Assembly (NCBI RefSeq): GCF_036014015.1
Contig: NZ_CP107905.1
Span: 3,100,001 to 3,164,000 of the forward strand
Length of the DNA stretch: 64,000 bases
Source: Streptomyces sp. NBC_00457
Lineage (GTDB): Bacteria > Actinomycetota > Actinomycetes > Streptomycetales > Streptomycetaceae
Direction: 5' to 3'
The notes below the pieces were generated by a model. The model was given only the letters and a program-made list of their open reading frames with translations. It ran no database searches and was not told the DNA's origin. Position numbers and translations under genes: made by a program. Shown here piece after piece: positions 1 to 10,376 of the stretch. Position 1 is the stretch's first letter, and each line of letters begins with the position of its first letter.

Positions 1-151
1 CGCGGCCTCCATGCTGGCTGTCCTCGGGCTCGGCGCCCAGGGCGGCGAGGAGATCGTGCTCGCCTCCGACGCCGAGGGCGCGGACATCGCCCTCGACCGG
101 CTGGCGAAGCTGGTCGCCGAGGGGCTCGAGGAGCTTCCCGAGACCGTCTGA
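1..151 (+). CDS. ptsH: HPr phosphocarrier protein, C-terminal part
   Basis: The gene runs in from the left edge; 49 codons remain before TGA. HPr carries phosphate from enzyme I to the sugar-specific EII proteins of the PTS in the cytoplasm. The visible part starts just before the regulatory serine segment (AASMLAVLGLGA), which lines up with the Ser46 region of other HPr proteins, and ends in the usual C-terminal helix (LAKLVAEGLEELPETV). The catalytic His15 region lies outside the window. A strong hairpin follows directly, so this is the end of its transcript. The sequence agrees with the streptomycete HPr as I remember it. Confidence 0.93.
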   Translation, partial: AASMLAVLGLGAQGGEEIVLASDAEGADIALDRLAKLVAEGLEELPETV

Positions 152-162
152 GAAGCAGAATT

Positions 163-196
163 GAAGGGCTCGTCCGAATTATCGGGCGAGCCCTTC
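163..196 (+). terminator. Terminator of ptsH
   Basis: A 14-bp stem with one U-G wobble and a 6-nt loop (AATTAT), followed by a short T-rich stretch, lies 12 nt after the ptsH stop. Confidence 0.85.
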
Positions 197-266
197 GCAT
201 TTTCCGATCGCGGGCAGCAGAAATAATCCCCCACGAATTAGACTCTCTTTGTATACGGCTCTTGTG

Positions 267-962
267 TTAATGCCGCAGGCTCGTCATGTTTACGGCATGT
301 TGCGAGTTCCTCACACGCTCCGTGCGCTCTCCCGGGACACCGAACCGCAGCCGGTGCACGACCGCCGAGCGCTCCGTGTGCTGCGCCGTGACCGCCCGCG
401 CGCGCTCGCCGTCGCCGCGCGCCACGGCGTCGACGATCGCGCCGTGCTCCGCCCAGGACTCCACGGGGTTGGCCGGCGCCTCCACGGCGTACATCCAGGC
501 GATCTTGTGCCGCAGCTGGGTCAGCATCGAGGTCAGCGCGGGGCTGCCGGAGGCCTGGGCCAGCGTCTCGTGGAACCAGCCGCCCAGGGAGCGCAGATCC
601 TCGCTGTTGCCCCGTCTGGCCCGCTCCTGACCCAGCCTGACCAGGCCGCGCAGCACCTTGAGGTGCGCCTCGGTGCGCCGCTGGGCGGCCCGGGAGGCGC
701 CGAGCGGCTCCAGGAGCATGCGCATCTCCAGCAGGTCGGCGGCCTCCTGCTCGGTCGGTTCCGCGACGCACGCGCCCGCGTGCCGCCGGGTCACCACGAA
801 CCCCTCGGCCTCCAGCGTGCGCAGGGCCTCACGGACGGGGACGCGCGAGACGCCGTAGCGGCGTGCCAGGAGTTCCTCGGTGAGCCGGCTGCCACGCTCG
901 TAGACACCGGCGACGATGTCGTCCCGGATCGCCGTGCATACCGAGTGCGCCGGAATACGCAT
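267..962 (-). CDS. GntR-family regulator, FadR/FCD type
   Basis: A 231-residue DNA-binding regulator. A winged helix-turn-helix fills about residues 1-70 (ELLARRYGVSRVPVREALRTLEAEGFV is the recognition region). An all-helical FCD-type effector domain follows, with the typical LLEMRMLLEP opening and a late histidine in the WAEHGAIVDAV segment. ATG at 962 is chosen because AGCGGAGG sits about 8 nt upstream; a longer open frame upstream has no ribosome site. The gene is convergent with ptsH. FadR/FCD regulators usually respond to small carboxylic acids, but nothing here shows the ligand or target. Confidence 0.85.
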   Translation of the reverse strand: MRIPAHSVCTAIRDDIVAGVYERGSRLTEELLARRYGVSRVPVREALRTLEAEGFVVTRRHAGACVAEPTEQEAADLLEMRMLLEPLGASRAAQRRTEAHLKVLRGLVRLGQERARRGNSEDLRSLGGWFHETLAQASGSPALTSMLTQLRHKIAWMYAVEAPANPVESWAEHGAIVDAVARGDGERARAVTAQHTERSAVVHRLRFGVPGERTERVRNSQHAVNMTSLRH

Positions 963-1103
963 GACCGACCTCCGCTTTAATCCCCGTGAAACGTCGACGA
1001 TTGACGCGTGTTCAGTGACTCTATGGCAATGAGCCGGAATTTCCGATGGCGGGCCGGAATCCATGGATATTTTTTGGACAGCCGGGGGTATGAAAGGCCG
1101 AAA

Positions 1104-1126
1104 GCCCCGGCTCGGGGAGCCGGGGC
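1104..1126 (-). terminator. Terminator of the M23 peptidase gene
   Basis: A perfect 10-bp G+C-rich stem with a GGG loop lies 22 nt after the peptidase stop codon. Confidence 0.75.
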
Positions 1127-1148
1127 CCAGGGGCGCGGAGAGGTGTCG

Positions 1149-1931
1149 TCAGACGTTCACACCGTGCGAGCGCAGGTAGGCGACGGGGTCGATGTCGGAG
1201 CCGTACTCCGCAGTCGTACGGGCCTCGAAGTGCAGATGAGCCCCGGTGACGTTGCCGGTCGCACCGGAGAGGCCTATCTGCTGGCCCGGGGTGACGCTCT
1301 GGCCCACCGAGACGCCGATGGACGACAGGTGGCCGTACTGGGTGTACGTGCCGTCGTTCATCTTGATCACGACCTGGTTGCCGTACGAGCCCTCCCAGCC
1401 CGCCTCGACGACGGTGCCGCGGCCGACCGCGTGGACGGAGGTGCCGCTGGCGGCGTGGAAGTCGACGCCGGTGTGGCTGCCGGAGGACCACACGGAGCCA
1501 CCGGCGCCGTAGCCGGTGGAGACGTACGAGCCGGTGATCGGCAGGACGTAGCTGTTTGCGAGGCGCTTGCGCTCGGCCTCGCGGGCGGCGCGCTCCTTGG
1601 CCTCGCGGGCCTGCTGCGCCCGCTCCGCCGCGGCCTTCTTCTTGGCCTCTTCGGCCTTCTTCTTGGCTTCGGCCGCCTTCTTCGCGGCGGCGGCTTCTTC
1701 GGCGGCCTGCTGCTGGGCGGCGGCCTGTTCGGCGATCTGGTCGGCGGCGGCGCTGCTGAGGACCGGGATCAGGCCGGTCGTCTCGGCCGCCGGCTCGGCG
1801 GCGAGTGCGGGGGCGGCCAGGGTGCCGATGACGCCGGTGGCGGCGAGGGCCGCGACGCCCGCCGTGCGGGCGGTGGTGCGCTGGATGCGGCTGGGACGGC
1901 GGTGCTTCCCGGTGGCGCGGGTGAACGCCAT
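1149..1931 (-). CDS. Secreted M23 peptidoglycan peptidase with coiled coil
   Basis: A 260-residue exported zinc endopeptidase expected to cut peptide cross-links in the cell wall. The first 45 residues form a long signal peptide: a basic start, hydrophobic run 23-40, and a cut near PALA-AEP. Residues about 62-125 are a charged Ala/Lys/Glu/Arg coiled coil. Residues 130-260 are an M23 (lysostaphin-like) domain with the zinc motifs GSHTGVDFHA and HLHFEA. ATG at 1931 follows a GGAAAGGA ribosome site. The gene sits behind a long leader carrying a ydaO-type riboswitch, so expression should follow c-di-AMP. M16 genes upstream end at their own terminator, so this is probably a single-gene transcript. 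Confidence 0.9.
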   Translation of the reverse strand: MAFTRATGKHRRPSRIQRTTARTAGVAALAATGVIGTLAAPALAAEPAAETTGLIPVLSSAAADQIAEQAAAQQQAAEEAAAAKKAAEAKKKAEEAKKKAAAERAQQAREAKERAAREAERKRLANSYVLPITGSYVSTGYGAGGSVWSSGSHTGVDFHAASGTSVHAVGRGTVVEAGWEGSYGNQVVIKMNDGTYTQYGHLSSIGVSVGQSVTPGQQIGLSGATGNVTGAHLHFEARTTAEYGSDIDPVAYLRSHGVNV

Positions 1932-1956
1932 GTAGTGGCTGGTCCTTTCCTTCCTT

Positions 1957-2106
1957 CTCGCCTACCGGGTTAGCTGACGGGTTCGGAGCAGGAAGGTCTC
2001 CTACGGACCCCCTCGCGGCACGCGCGGGCGTCCGATTCACCCCAGGGACTACGTTGGTGGGTCCCCGGCTCCCCTGGCTCGCGCCGTGTGGGGACTCGGC
2101 GATGAC
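1957..2106 (-). ncRNA. ydaO/yuaA c-di-AMP riboswitch
   Basis: Read on the minus strand, the leader of the M23 gene contains the conserved ydaO blocks in order: a GGGGACCCACC segment, GGGGTGAATCGGACG, TAGGAGACCTTCCTGC, then CGAACCCGTCAGCTAACCC and GGTAGGCGAGAAGG. These match the two three-way-junction halves of the c-di-AMP aptamer as known from Streptomyces cell-wall hydrolase genes. The 3' end lies about 25 nt before the start codon. In the described Streptomyces cases c-di-AMP binding lowers expression of the muralytic gene. The 5' border is approximate. Confidence 0.88.
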
Positions 2107-2200
2107 TGTCCGGTGCCGCGGGTGCGGCGCAGTGCCTGACGGACAGCCCGGAAGACGCTAAACGGGACATCTTTCAATCCCCAAACGGATCACGGCTTTT

Positions 2201-2214
2201 GTAGCGCATGCCAC
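2201..2214. promoter_or_regulatory. Possible Crp-like site upstream of the riboswitch
   Basis: GTAGCGCATGCCAC differs at one base from the actinobacterial Crp pattern GTG-N6-GNCAC. It lies about 100 nt upstream of the aptamer, where the promoter of the M23 gene should be. Dual Crp and ydaO control is known for the muralytic gene rpfA in Streptomyces. Whether this site works is inference. Confidence 0.35.
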
Positions 2215-2253
2215 AGGCCAGACAGGCAACCTCTCCCGTAATTCGGGCATAAG

Positions 2254-2287
2254 GGAGCCCCGGTGACGCTTCCGTCACCGGGGCTCC
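2254..2287 (-). terminator. Terminator of the M16 peptidase pair
   Basis: A perfect 15-bp stem with a 4-nt loop (CTTC) lies 36 nt after the stop of the second M16 gene. It separates that operon from the riboswitch-controlled M23 gene. Confidence 0.85.
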
Positions 2288-2323
2288 ACGCGCGCGTACC
2301 CGTGCGCTCGCCTCTCCCCGCCT

Positions 2324-3712
2324 CTACTCGGCGGACACGACCGTGACTTGACCGATGCCAAGGGCCTCCACCGGCTCCTTGATCTGCGCCGCGTCGCCCA
2401 CGAGCACCGTCACCAGACGGTCCACCGGAAAGGCGCGTACGACAGCCGCGGTGGCCTCGACGGTGCCGGTCGCGGCGAGCTCCCGGTACAGCGTGGCCTG
2501 GTAGTCGTCCGGCAGGTACTGCTCCACCTGGTCGGCCAGCGTGCTGGCGACGGCCGCGGCGGTCTCGTACTTCAGCGGCGCCACACCGACCAGGTTCTGT
2601 ACGGCGACATCGCGCTCGGCGTCGGTGAGCCCGTCGGCGGCGAGCGTCCGCAGCACCGTCCACAGGTCCTCCAGGGCGGGACCGGTGTTCGGGGTGTCGA
2701 CGGAGCCGCTGATGGCGAGCATCCCGGCGCCCGAGCCGTCCGGGGCGGACCTGAGGACCTGCCCGAACGCCCGCACTCCGTAGGTGTAGCCCTTCTCCTC
2801 GCGCAGGACGCGGTCGAGCCGGGAGGTGAGGGTGCCGCCGAGGCAGTACGTGCCGAGCACCTGGGCGGGCCACACGCGGTCGTGCCGGTCGACACCGACG
2901 CGGCCGATGAGCAGCTGCGTCTGTACGGCGCCGGGGCGGTCCACGATGACGACGCGGCCGGTGTCGTCGGCGGTCACCGGCGGCACCGGGCGCGGCTGCC
3001 CGGGTGAGCCGGTCCAGGCGCCGATCGTCTCGCCGAGCAGCGCGTCCAGGTCGATGCCGGTGAGGTCGCCGACGACCACGGCGGTGGCCGTGGCGGGACG
3101 CACGTGCCTCTCGTAGAAGGCGCGTACGGCCGCGGAGTCGATGCTCTCGACCGTCTCCTCGGTGCCCTGACGCGGACGCGACATGCGCGAGCCGGCCGGG
3201 AACAGCTCCTTGGACAGCTCCTTGGCGGCCCGGCGGGAGGGGTTGGCCAGCTCGTGCGGGATCTCGTCGAGGCGGTTGCGGACGAGCCGTTCGACCTCGC
3301 TGTCGGCGAAGGCGGGCGCCCTGAGGGCGTCGGCGAGCAGGCCGAGCGCCTTGGACAGCCGCGAGACCGGGACCTCCAGGCTGAGCCGGACGCCGGGGTG
3401 GTCGGCGTGCGCGTCGAGGGTGGCTCCGCAGCGCTCCAGCTCGGCGGCGAACTCCTCGGCGGAGTACTTGTCGGTGCCCTCGGAGAAGGCCCGCGCCATG
3501 ATCGTGGCGACACCGTCGAGGCCGGCCGGTTCGGCCTCCAGCGGCGCGTCCAGGAGCACTTCCACGGCGACGACCTGCTGGCCGGGGCGGTGGCAGCGCA
3601 GGACCGTGACGCCGTTGTCGAGGGTCCCGCGCGTGGGGGCCGGGAACGCCCACGGCCTGGCCTCGCCGGCCCGGGGCTCGGGGTGGAATTCCATAGCGGC
3701 GAGCTCGGTCAC
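2324..3712 (-). CDS. M16-family peptidase-like subunit lacking the zinc motif
   Basis: A 462-residue M16B-type protein with two homologous halves. The inverted zinc motif HXXEH is absent at the place where the upstream partner has it. The C-terminal substrate-contact block (LGGTLTSRLDRVLREEKGYTYGV, with the usual Arg and Tyr) is kept. This is the pattern of the non-catalytic partner in heterodimeric M16B enzymes. The GTG start overlaps the stop of the upstream M16 gene by 4 nt (GTGA), so the two are translationally coupled. An internal ATG at residue 7 is an alternative start. Substrate unknown. Confidence 0.88.
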   Translation of the reverse strand: MTELAAMEFHPEPRAGEARPWAFPAPTRGTLDNGVTVLRCHRPGQQVVAVEVLLDAPLEAEPAGLDGVATIMARAFSEGTDKYSAEEFAAELERCGATLDAHADHPGVRLSLEVPVSRLSKALGLLADALRAPAFADSEVERLVRNRLDEIPHELANPSRRAAKELSKELFPAGSRMSRPRQGTEETVESIDSAAVRAFYERHVRPATATAVVVGDLTGIDLDALLGETIGAWTGSPGQPRPVPPVTADDTGRVVIVDRPGAVQTQLLIGRVGVDRHDRVWPAQVLGTYCLGGTLTSRLDRVLREEKGYTYGVRAFGQVLRSAPDGSGAGMLAISGSVDTPNTGPALEDLWTVLRTLAADGLTDAERDVAVQNLVGVAPLKYETAAAVASTLADQVEQYLPDDYQATLYRELAATGTVEATAAVVRAFPVDRLVTVLVGDAAQIKEPVEALGIGQVTVVSAE

Positions 3713-5100
3713 TTGGCCGCCTCCTCGTTCTCGTCGGTGGCTTCCACGGTCGCCGCGGACTCCAGGTCTTCGGTGGGCTCCTCGACGGTCTCCGTGGGGA
3801 CGGTCGGCTCATAGACGAGCACCGCGCGGTTGTCGGGCCGCAGTCGGGCCTTGGCGACCTCCTGGACCTCCTCGGCGGTCACCTCGAGCACCCGCCCGAC
3901 GGCGGTGAGGGCGAGCTGCGGGTCGCCGAAGAGGACGGCGTACCGGCACAGTTCGTCGGCGCGGCCCGCGACCGTGCCGAGCCGGTCCAGCCACTCGCGC
4001 TCCAACTGGGCCTGGGCGCGCTCCATCTCCTCGGCCGTGGGGCCCTCCGCGGCGAACCGGGCAAGCTCCTCGTCGATGGCGGTCTCGATGACCGGCACCT
4101 CGACGTCACCGGACGTCTTCACATCCAGCCACCCCAGGGAGGGCGCGCCGGCCAGCCGCAGCAGGCCGAACCCGGCCGCGACGGCCGTACGGTCGCGTCG
4201 TACGAGCCGGTTGTAGAGGCGGGAGGACTCACCGCCGCCGAGGACGGTGAGCGCCAGATCGGCCGCGTCGCACGCGCGCGTGCCGTCGTGCGGCAGCCGG
4301 TAGGCGGCCATCAACGCGCGCGCGGGGACCTCTTCCTCGACGATCTCGCGCAGCTGCTCGCCGATGATCTCCGGCAGTTGGCCGTCGCGCGGGACGGGCT
4401 TGCCGTCGTGCGCGGGGATGGAGCCGAAGTACTTCTCGATCCAGGCGAGCGTCTCCTCGGGGTCGATGTCGCCGACCACGGAGAGCACCGCGTTGTTGGG
4501 CGCGTAGTACGTCCGGAAGAACGCGCGGGCGTCCTCCAGGGTCGCCGCGTCCAGGTCGGCCATCGAACCGATCGGGGTGTGGTGGTAAGGGTGGCCCTCC
4601 GGGTAGGCGAGGGCGGTCAGCTTCTCGAAGGCCGTGCCATAGGGGACGTTGTCGTAGCGCTGCCGCCGCTCGTTCTTCACGACGTCGCGCTGGTTCTCCA
4701 TGGACTCGTCGTCGAGGGCGGCGAGCAGGGAGCCCATGCGGTCGGCCTCCAGCCAGAGGGCGAGTTCCAGCTGGTGGGTGGGCATGGTCTCGAAGTAGTT
4801 GGTGCGCTCGAAGCTGGTGGTGCCGTTCAGCGAGCCGCCGGCGCCCTGCACCTTCTCGAAGTGGCCGTTGCCCTTCACCTGGCCCGAGCCCTGGAACATC
4901 AGATGCTCGAAAAGGTGAGCCAGGCCGGTACGGCCCTTGACTTCGTGGCGCGAGCCGACGTCGTACCAGAGGCACACCGCCGCAACCGGGGTCAGGTGGT
5001 CCTCGGAGAGCACCACGCGCAGGCCGTTGGCCAGGCGGTGCTCGGTCGCTGTCAGGCCCCCGGTGCCTGCCTGGTCTGTGGCCGTGTGACCCATGGGCAT
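3709..5100 (-). CDS. M16-family zinc metallopeptidase, catalytic subunit
   Basis: A 463-residue M16B peptidase. The inverted zinc motif HLFEH is at residues 62-66, with the distal glutamate in the DVVKNERRQR segment about 76 residues later. GGSLNGTTSFERTNYFETMP is the usual active-site flank. The second half carries LGGGESSRLYNRLV and an acidic tail rich in Glu, Thr and Val. ATG at 5100 follows GAAGGGA; a second ATG lies two codons in. It forms a coupled operon with the catalytically silent partner downstream. The family cuts short unstructured peptides; no exporter signal is seen, so a cytoplasmic location is likely. Confidence 0.9.
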   Translation of the reverse strand: MPMGHTATDQAGTGGLTATEHRLANGLRVVLSEDHLTPVAAVCLWYDVGSRHEVKGRTGLAHLFEHLMFQGSGQVKGNGHFEKVQGAGGSLNGTTSFERTNYFETMPTHQLELALWLEADRMGSLLAALDDESMENQRDVVKNERRQRYDNVPYGTAFEKLTALAYPEGHPYHHTPIGSMADLDAATLEDARAFFRTYYAPNNAVLSVVGDIDPEETLAWIEKYFGSIPAHDGKPVPRDGQLPEIIGEQLREIVEEEVPARALMAAYRLPHDGTRACDAADLALTVLGGGESSRLYNRLVRRDRTAVAAGFGLLRLAGAPSLGWLDVKTSGDVEVPVIETAIDEELARFAAEGPTAEEMERAQAQLEREWLDRLGTVAGRADELCRYAVLFGDPQLALTAVGRVLEVTAEEVQEVAKARLRPDNRAVLVYEPTVPTETVEEPTEDLESAATVEATDENEEAAK

Positions 5101-5415
5101 GTACGTCCCTTCGATCGCGGAAACACTCGTCGTAACTGCGGAAATCCCGCCGGTCCTGCCACTGTATGCAAGCGTGCGGAGGGTCGGCGAAGTTCCCGCC
5201 CGACGTACGCCCAGAGCGAGATCGCGTAGCCTGCGGACGTGTTGTCCCGTCTGAGGCGGGCGGCACCTGTGAACGCCGGGCGGGACGGCCGACGCCGGGT
5301 CCTGGTCCGCGTTGTCAGTGCCGCGGTCCACAATGGTCCGCGTCAGACTCATTCAACGCTTCAGCAAGAGCGCGCCCGTGGGCGAGCGACCAGTAGACAG
5401 AGGAGCCAGGCAGCG
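5101..5415. other. Divergent intergenic region, M16 pair / parC
   Basis: 315 nt between the M16 operon (minus) and parC (plus). It must hold both promoters. I found no convincing -35/-10 pair, operator or RNA structure. Confidence 0.5.
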
Positions 5416-7868
<2,453 letters not shown>

Positions 7869-7872
<4 letters not shown>

Positions 7873-8933
7873 AGACCGGGCTCCTCCAGATCCCCTTCGG
7901 GATCCTGTACGTAGCGCAGGACGCCCCACATGCCGTGCTCGTCGGCGTGTGGGGCGTCGTCCTTGCACGCCTCCAGCTCCTTGCCGAGGGCCGGGGCATC
8001 GATGCCGGCCCCGATGAGGACGAGCTGGGTCACGCGCGCGTCGCCGGAGCCCCAGGGCTCGGGACGGAACCGGAGGAACCGTCCGACGGCATGCACGCCG
8101 TACCGGTTGTTCGCGTCGTGGGGGCCGAAGTCGACGTACCCCTTGATCCGGTACAGCCCCTCGGGCCTGCTGTCGAGGAACTCCATCAACCGGCGCGGGT
8201 TCAGGGGCACTTCGGAGGTAAAGGACAGGCTGTCGTATGCCGCGTGCAGATGAACGGCGTGGTCGTGGCCGTCCGCCCCGTGATCGTGGAGGTCGTCGAA
8301 GGTGAGCTGCCCGATGCGCTCGCCCGCGGGGCGGCAGTCGAAGAGGAACTCGGGGTCGATGCGGCCGTAGGTGGCGGGGACGACGGCGGCGCGGTCGACC
8401 AGGGGCCGGACGACATCGAGGACCCGCTCACCGTCGGGCGCCCGGTCGACCTTGTTCACGACGACGAGGTCGGCGAGCGCGAGATGCCGGTCGATCTCGG
8501 GGTGCTTCGCGCGCGTGGAGTCGAACTCGGCGGCGTCGACGACCTCGATCAGACCGCCGTACACGATCCCCGGATGCTCACTGGCGAGCACCATCCGCAC
8601 CAGCTCCTGCGGCTCGGCCAGGCCGCTGGCCTCGATGACGACGACGTCGATACCGGCCGAGGGCCGGGCGAGCCGGTCGAGGTAGAGATCGAGTTCACCG
8701 ACGTCGACGGCACAGCACAGGCAGCCGTTCCCGAGCGACACGGTGGAGTCGCCGAGCGCCCCCGCCACGGCCATCGCGTCGATCTCGATGGCGCCGAAGT
8801 CGTTGACGATGGCCCCGATACGGCTGCCGCCGCTGCGGTGGAGCAGATGGTTGAGCAGCGTCGTCTTGCCGGAGCCCAGGAATCCGGCGAGCACGACGAC
8901 CGGGATCTGCGGCCGGCCCGGGCTCGGTACCAA
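7869..8933 (-). CDS. COG0523 (CobW/YeiR-type) GTP-dependent metallochaperone
   Basis: A 354-residue G3E-family GTPase. The P-loop GFLGSGKTT lies near residues 18-26. The family metal motif CXCC appears as GCLCC, Walker B-like ASGLAEP follows, and the guanine motif is NKVD. A His-rich stretch (DLHDHGADGHDHAVHLHAA) and a CobW_C domain lie in the second half. Members insert or move Zn, Co or Ni; COG0523 proteins in actinobacteria often serve zinc supply. The start is probably TTG at 8933, preceded by GAGAGAGG; the beta-strand IPVVVLAGF begins ten residues in, so the N-terminus cannot be much shorter. Convergent with parC with a 4-nt overlap. Metal not determined. Confidence 0.87.
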
Positions 8934-9251
8934 TGTGCGACCTCTCTCACGCCAACGCGCACCCCGGCTCGCGGCCCGGCGTGCGTCCGAACGGTGAATG
9001 CCGCCCCAGGATACGAGCGGAGAGAATCCCCGCGAAGTGAACGATTGTTAGCAGCCCGCGCGGGGCAGACGTTGGGCAAGGCGCCGGAGCGTGCGACCCT
9101 CGCATCCCTCTGTGCGCCTCCTCTCCGCCTCCCCGCCGATCAGAGCCGCTCGGCACCCTGGAGGCGGCAAGCGCCGCCCATCGCTCGCCGGTCCCCCTCA
9201 GTCGACCCGCACCCGACGACCGGCGGACGGCCGCCTGATTCGGGGGTTGAC
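8934..9251. other. Divergent intergenic region, COG0523 gene / DUF6082 gene
   Basis: 318 nt. The only palindrome I noticed is AACGATTGTT near 9040, too short to name as a Zur or Fur site. No RNA structure seen. Confidence 0.45.
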
Positions 9252-9815
9252 ATGGCCACACGGAAGTACGGGGTACGCGGACTCGGCTCGGTCGCCGCGG
9301 CCGGGCTCGGCGTCGTCGCGGGTGTCCTCGCCTGCAAGGCAGCCGAACGAGGCCGTCTCAACGCGCTGTGCGCACGCGTGGAGCGTCTGGAGGACGAAGC
9401 CAGAACCGCACAGAACGCCCGCGCCAACCTGGCCTGGCAACAGCGTCAGCACTGGGAACTGCTGAGCAAGGCCATCGACGACCCCGAACTCGCCGAGGTG
9501 CTCGACCACTACGAGGGAAACCTCACCCCGAAGCAGCGGCGCCAGTACCTCTTCGCCAACGCCATGTACACCAACCTGCTCACCTCCTACCGCATCGGCA
9601 ACCTGAGCAAGGACGAGTTCTTCCAGCATGTTCGGGGGATGCTCCAGAACCCGGTCATGAGGGAGTACTGGCACGCCGGCGAGCAGCAGCGCGCCAGCCT
9701 GGCCGATACCGAAGAGGCCGCTCTGGGCCTGATCGTCGACGAACTGCTCCACGAACTGGAGGAGGCCGACCCCGAGGAGTGGTGGGTCGTGGGAGATCCG
9801 CCCGGCGAGCAATGA
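9252..9815 (+). CDS. DUF6082 family membrane-anchored protein
   Basis: A 187-residue protein that looks like the streptomycete DUF6082 family. One hydrophobic segment lies near the N-terminus (about residues 9-29). A soluble, mostly helical and charged region follows, with LAWQQRQHWELLSKAIDDPELAEVL and NAMYTNLLTSYRIGNLSKDEFF, which are typical of the family. The acidic C-terminus ends EEWWVVGDPPGEQ. ATG at 9252 follows GGGGG at about 6 nt. Function unknown. It is divergent from the COG0523 gene and ends 68 nt before the stop of the small minus-strand gene. Confidence 0.8.
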   Translation: MATRKYGVRGLGSVAAAGLGVVAGVLACKAAERGRLNALCARVERLEDEARTAQNARANLAWQQRQHWELLSKAIDDPELAEVLDHYEGNLTPKQRRQYLFANAMYTNLLTSYRIGNLSKDEFFQHVRGMLQNPVMREYWHAGEQQRASLADTEEAALGLIVDELLHELEEADPEEWWVVGDPPGEQ

Positions 9816-9883
9816 CGAAGGCGCCCACCTGGCACGAAGCGATCTCGTACCGGGCAGACGCCTTCGGCGATACCGATGACGGC

Positions 9884-10123
9884 TCAGGCGTCCGGGATAT
9901 CGGCCTTCGCCTTGACGAGGGTCTCGCGGGTGATCACGACGATGCGCTCATAGTCGGCGCGAGCCGCGTCGGCGGGCAACCGCGAGTCCAGCGAGTCGGT
10001 GACATCCGTGCCGATAATGGCAAAATTGCCGTCAGCCAATTCAAAGATGTCCGGGCACGTCGCGCCGTTCGTGCTGCCGCGAAGGCGCGGAGATACGCCG
10101 AGGCGGCGAATGATCTGACTCAC
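9884..10123 (-). CDS. Small conserved protein, function unknown
   Basis: A 79-residue protein starting (GTG)SQIIRRLGVSPRLRG and ending KADIPDA. GTG at 10123 is chosen because GAGGAAA lies 6-7 nt upstream; a TTG two codons earlier is too close to that site. I recall near-identical small proteins in many streptomycetes, often beside HTH/DUF397-type or DUF6879 genes, but no such partner is present here. No membrane segment; a single cysteine. The 253 nt upstream hold no other gene, only a short GCGAGT/ACTCGC stem near 10262-10281. Confidence 0.72.
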   Translation of the reverse strand: MSQIIRRLGVSPRLRGSTNGATCPDIFELADGNFAIIGTDVTDSLDSRLPADAARADYERIVVITRETLVKAKADIPDA

Positions 10124-10376
10124 TGTCAATTTCCTCTGTCTCAAGGCACAAGCGTCTGCCGACACTGTTGCGCGGCGACGGCATTTTTGCAGGCCCGAGC
10201 GGCCGACGGCACGCACCCGAGTTATCCAACCCGTCAGACCTTCGGGCAGATGCACCTCTTTGCGAGTTCGTTATCACTCGCCGAGGTGAATGCAATCGCA
10301 CACCGCCTGAACATCCCCAAGAGTGACAGACAAAGGCGAAGTCTGCACTTCTCCGCAAAGGAACACATTTCCAATG

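Noticed and set aside
9030..9050. AACGATTGTT as a Zur or Fur site for the COG0523 gene
   Set aside because: Only a 3+4+3 symmetry; it does not fit the 7-1-7 Zur pattern well enough.
10124..10376. Extra gene upstream of the 79-residue protein
   Set aside because: Open frames exist on the minus strand but lack starts with ribosome sites and have irregular codon use; treated as intergenic.
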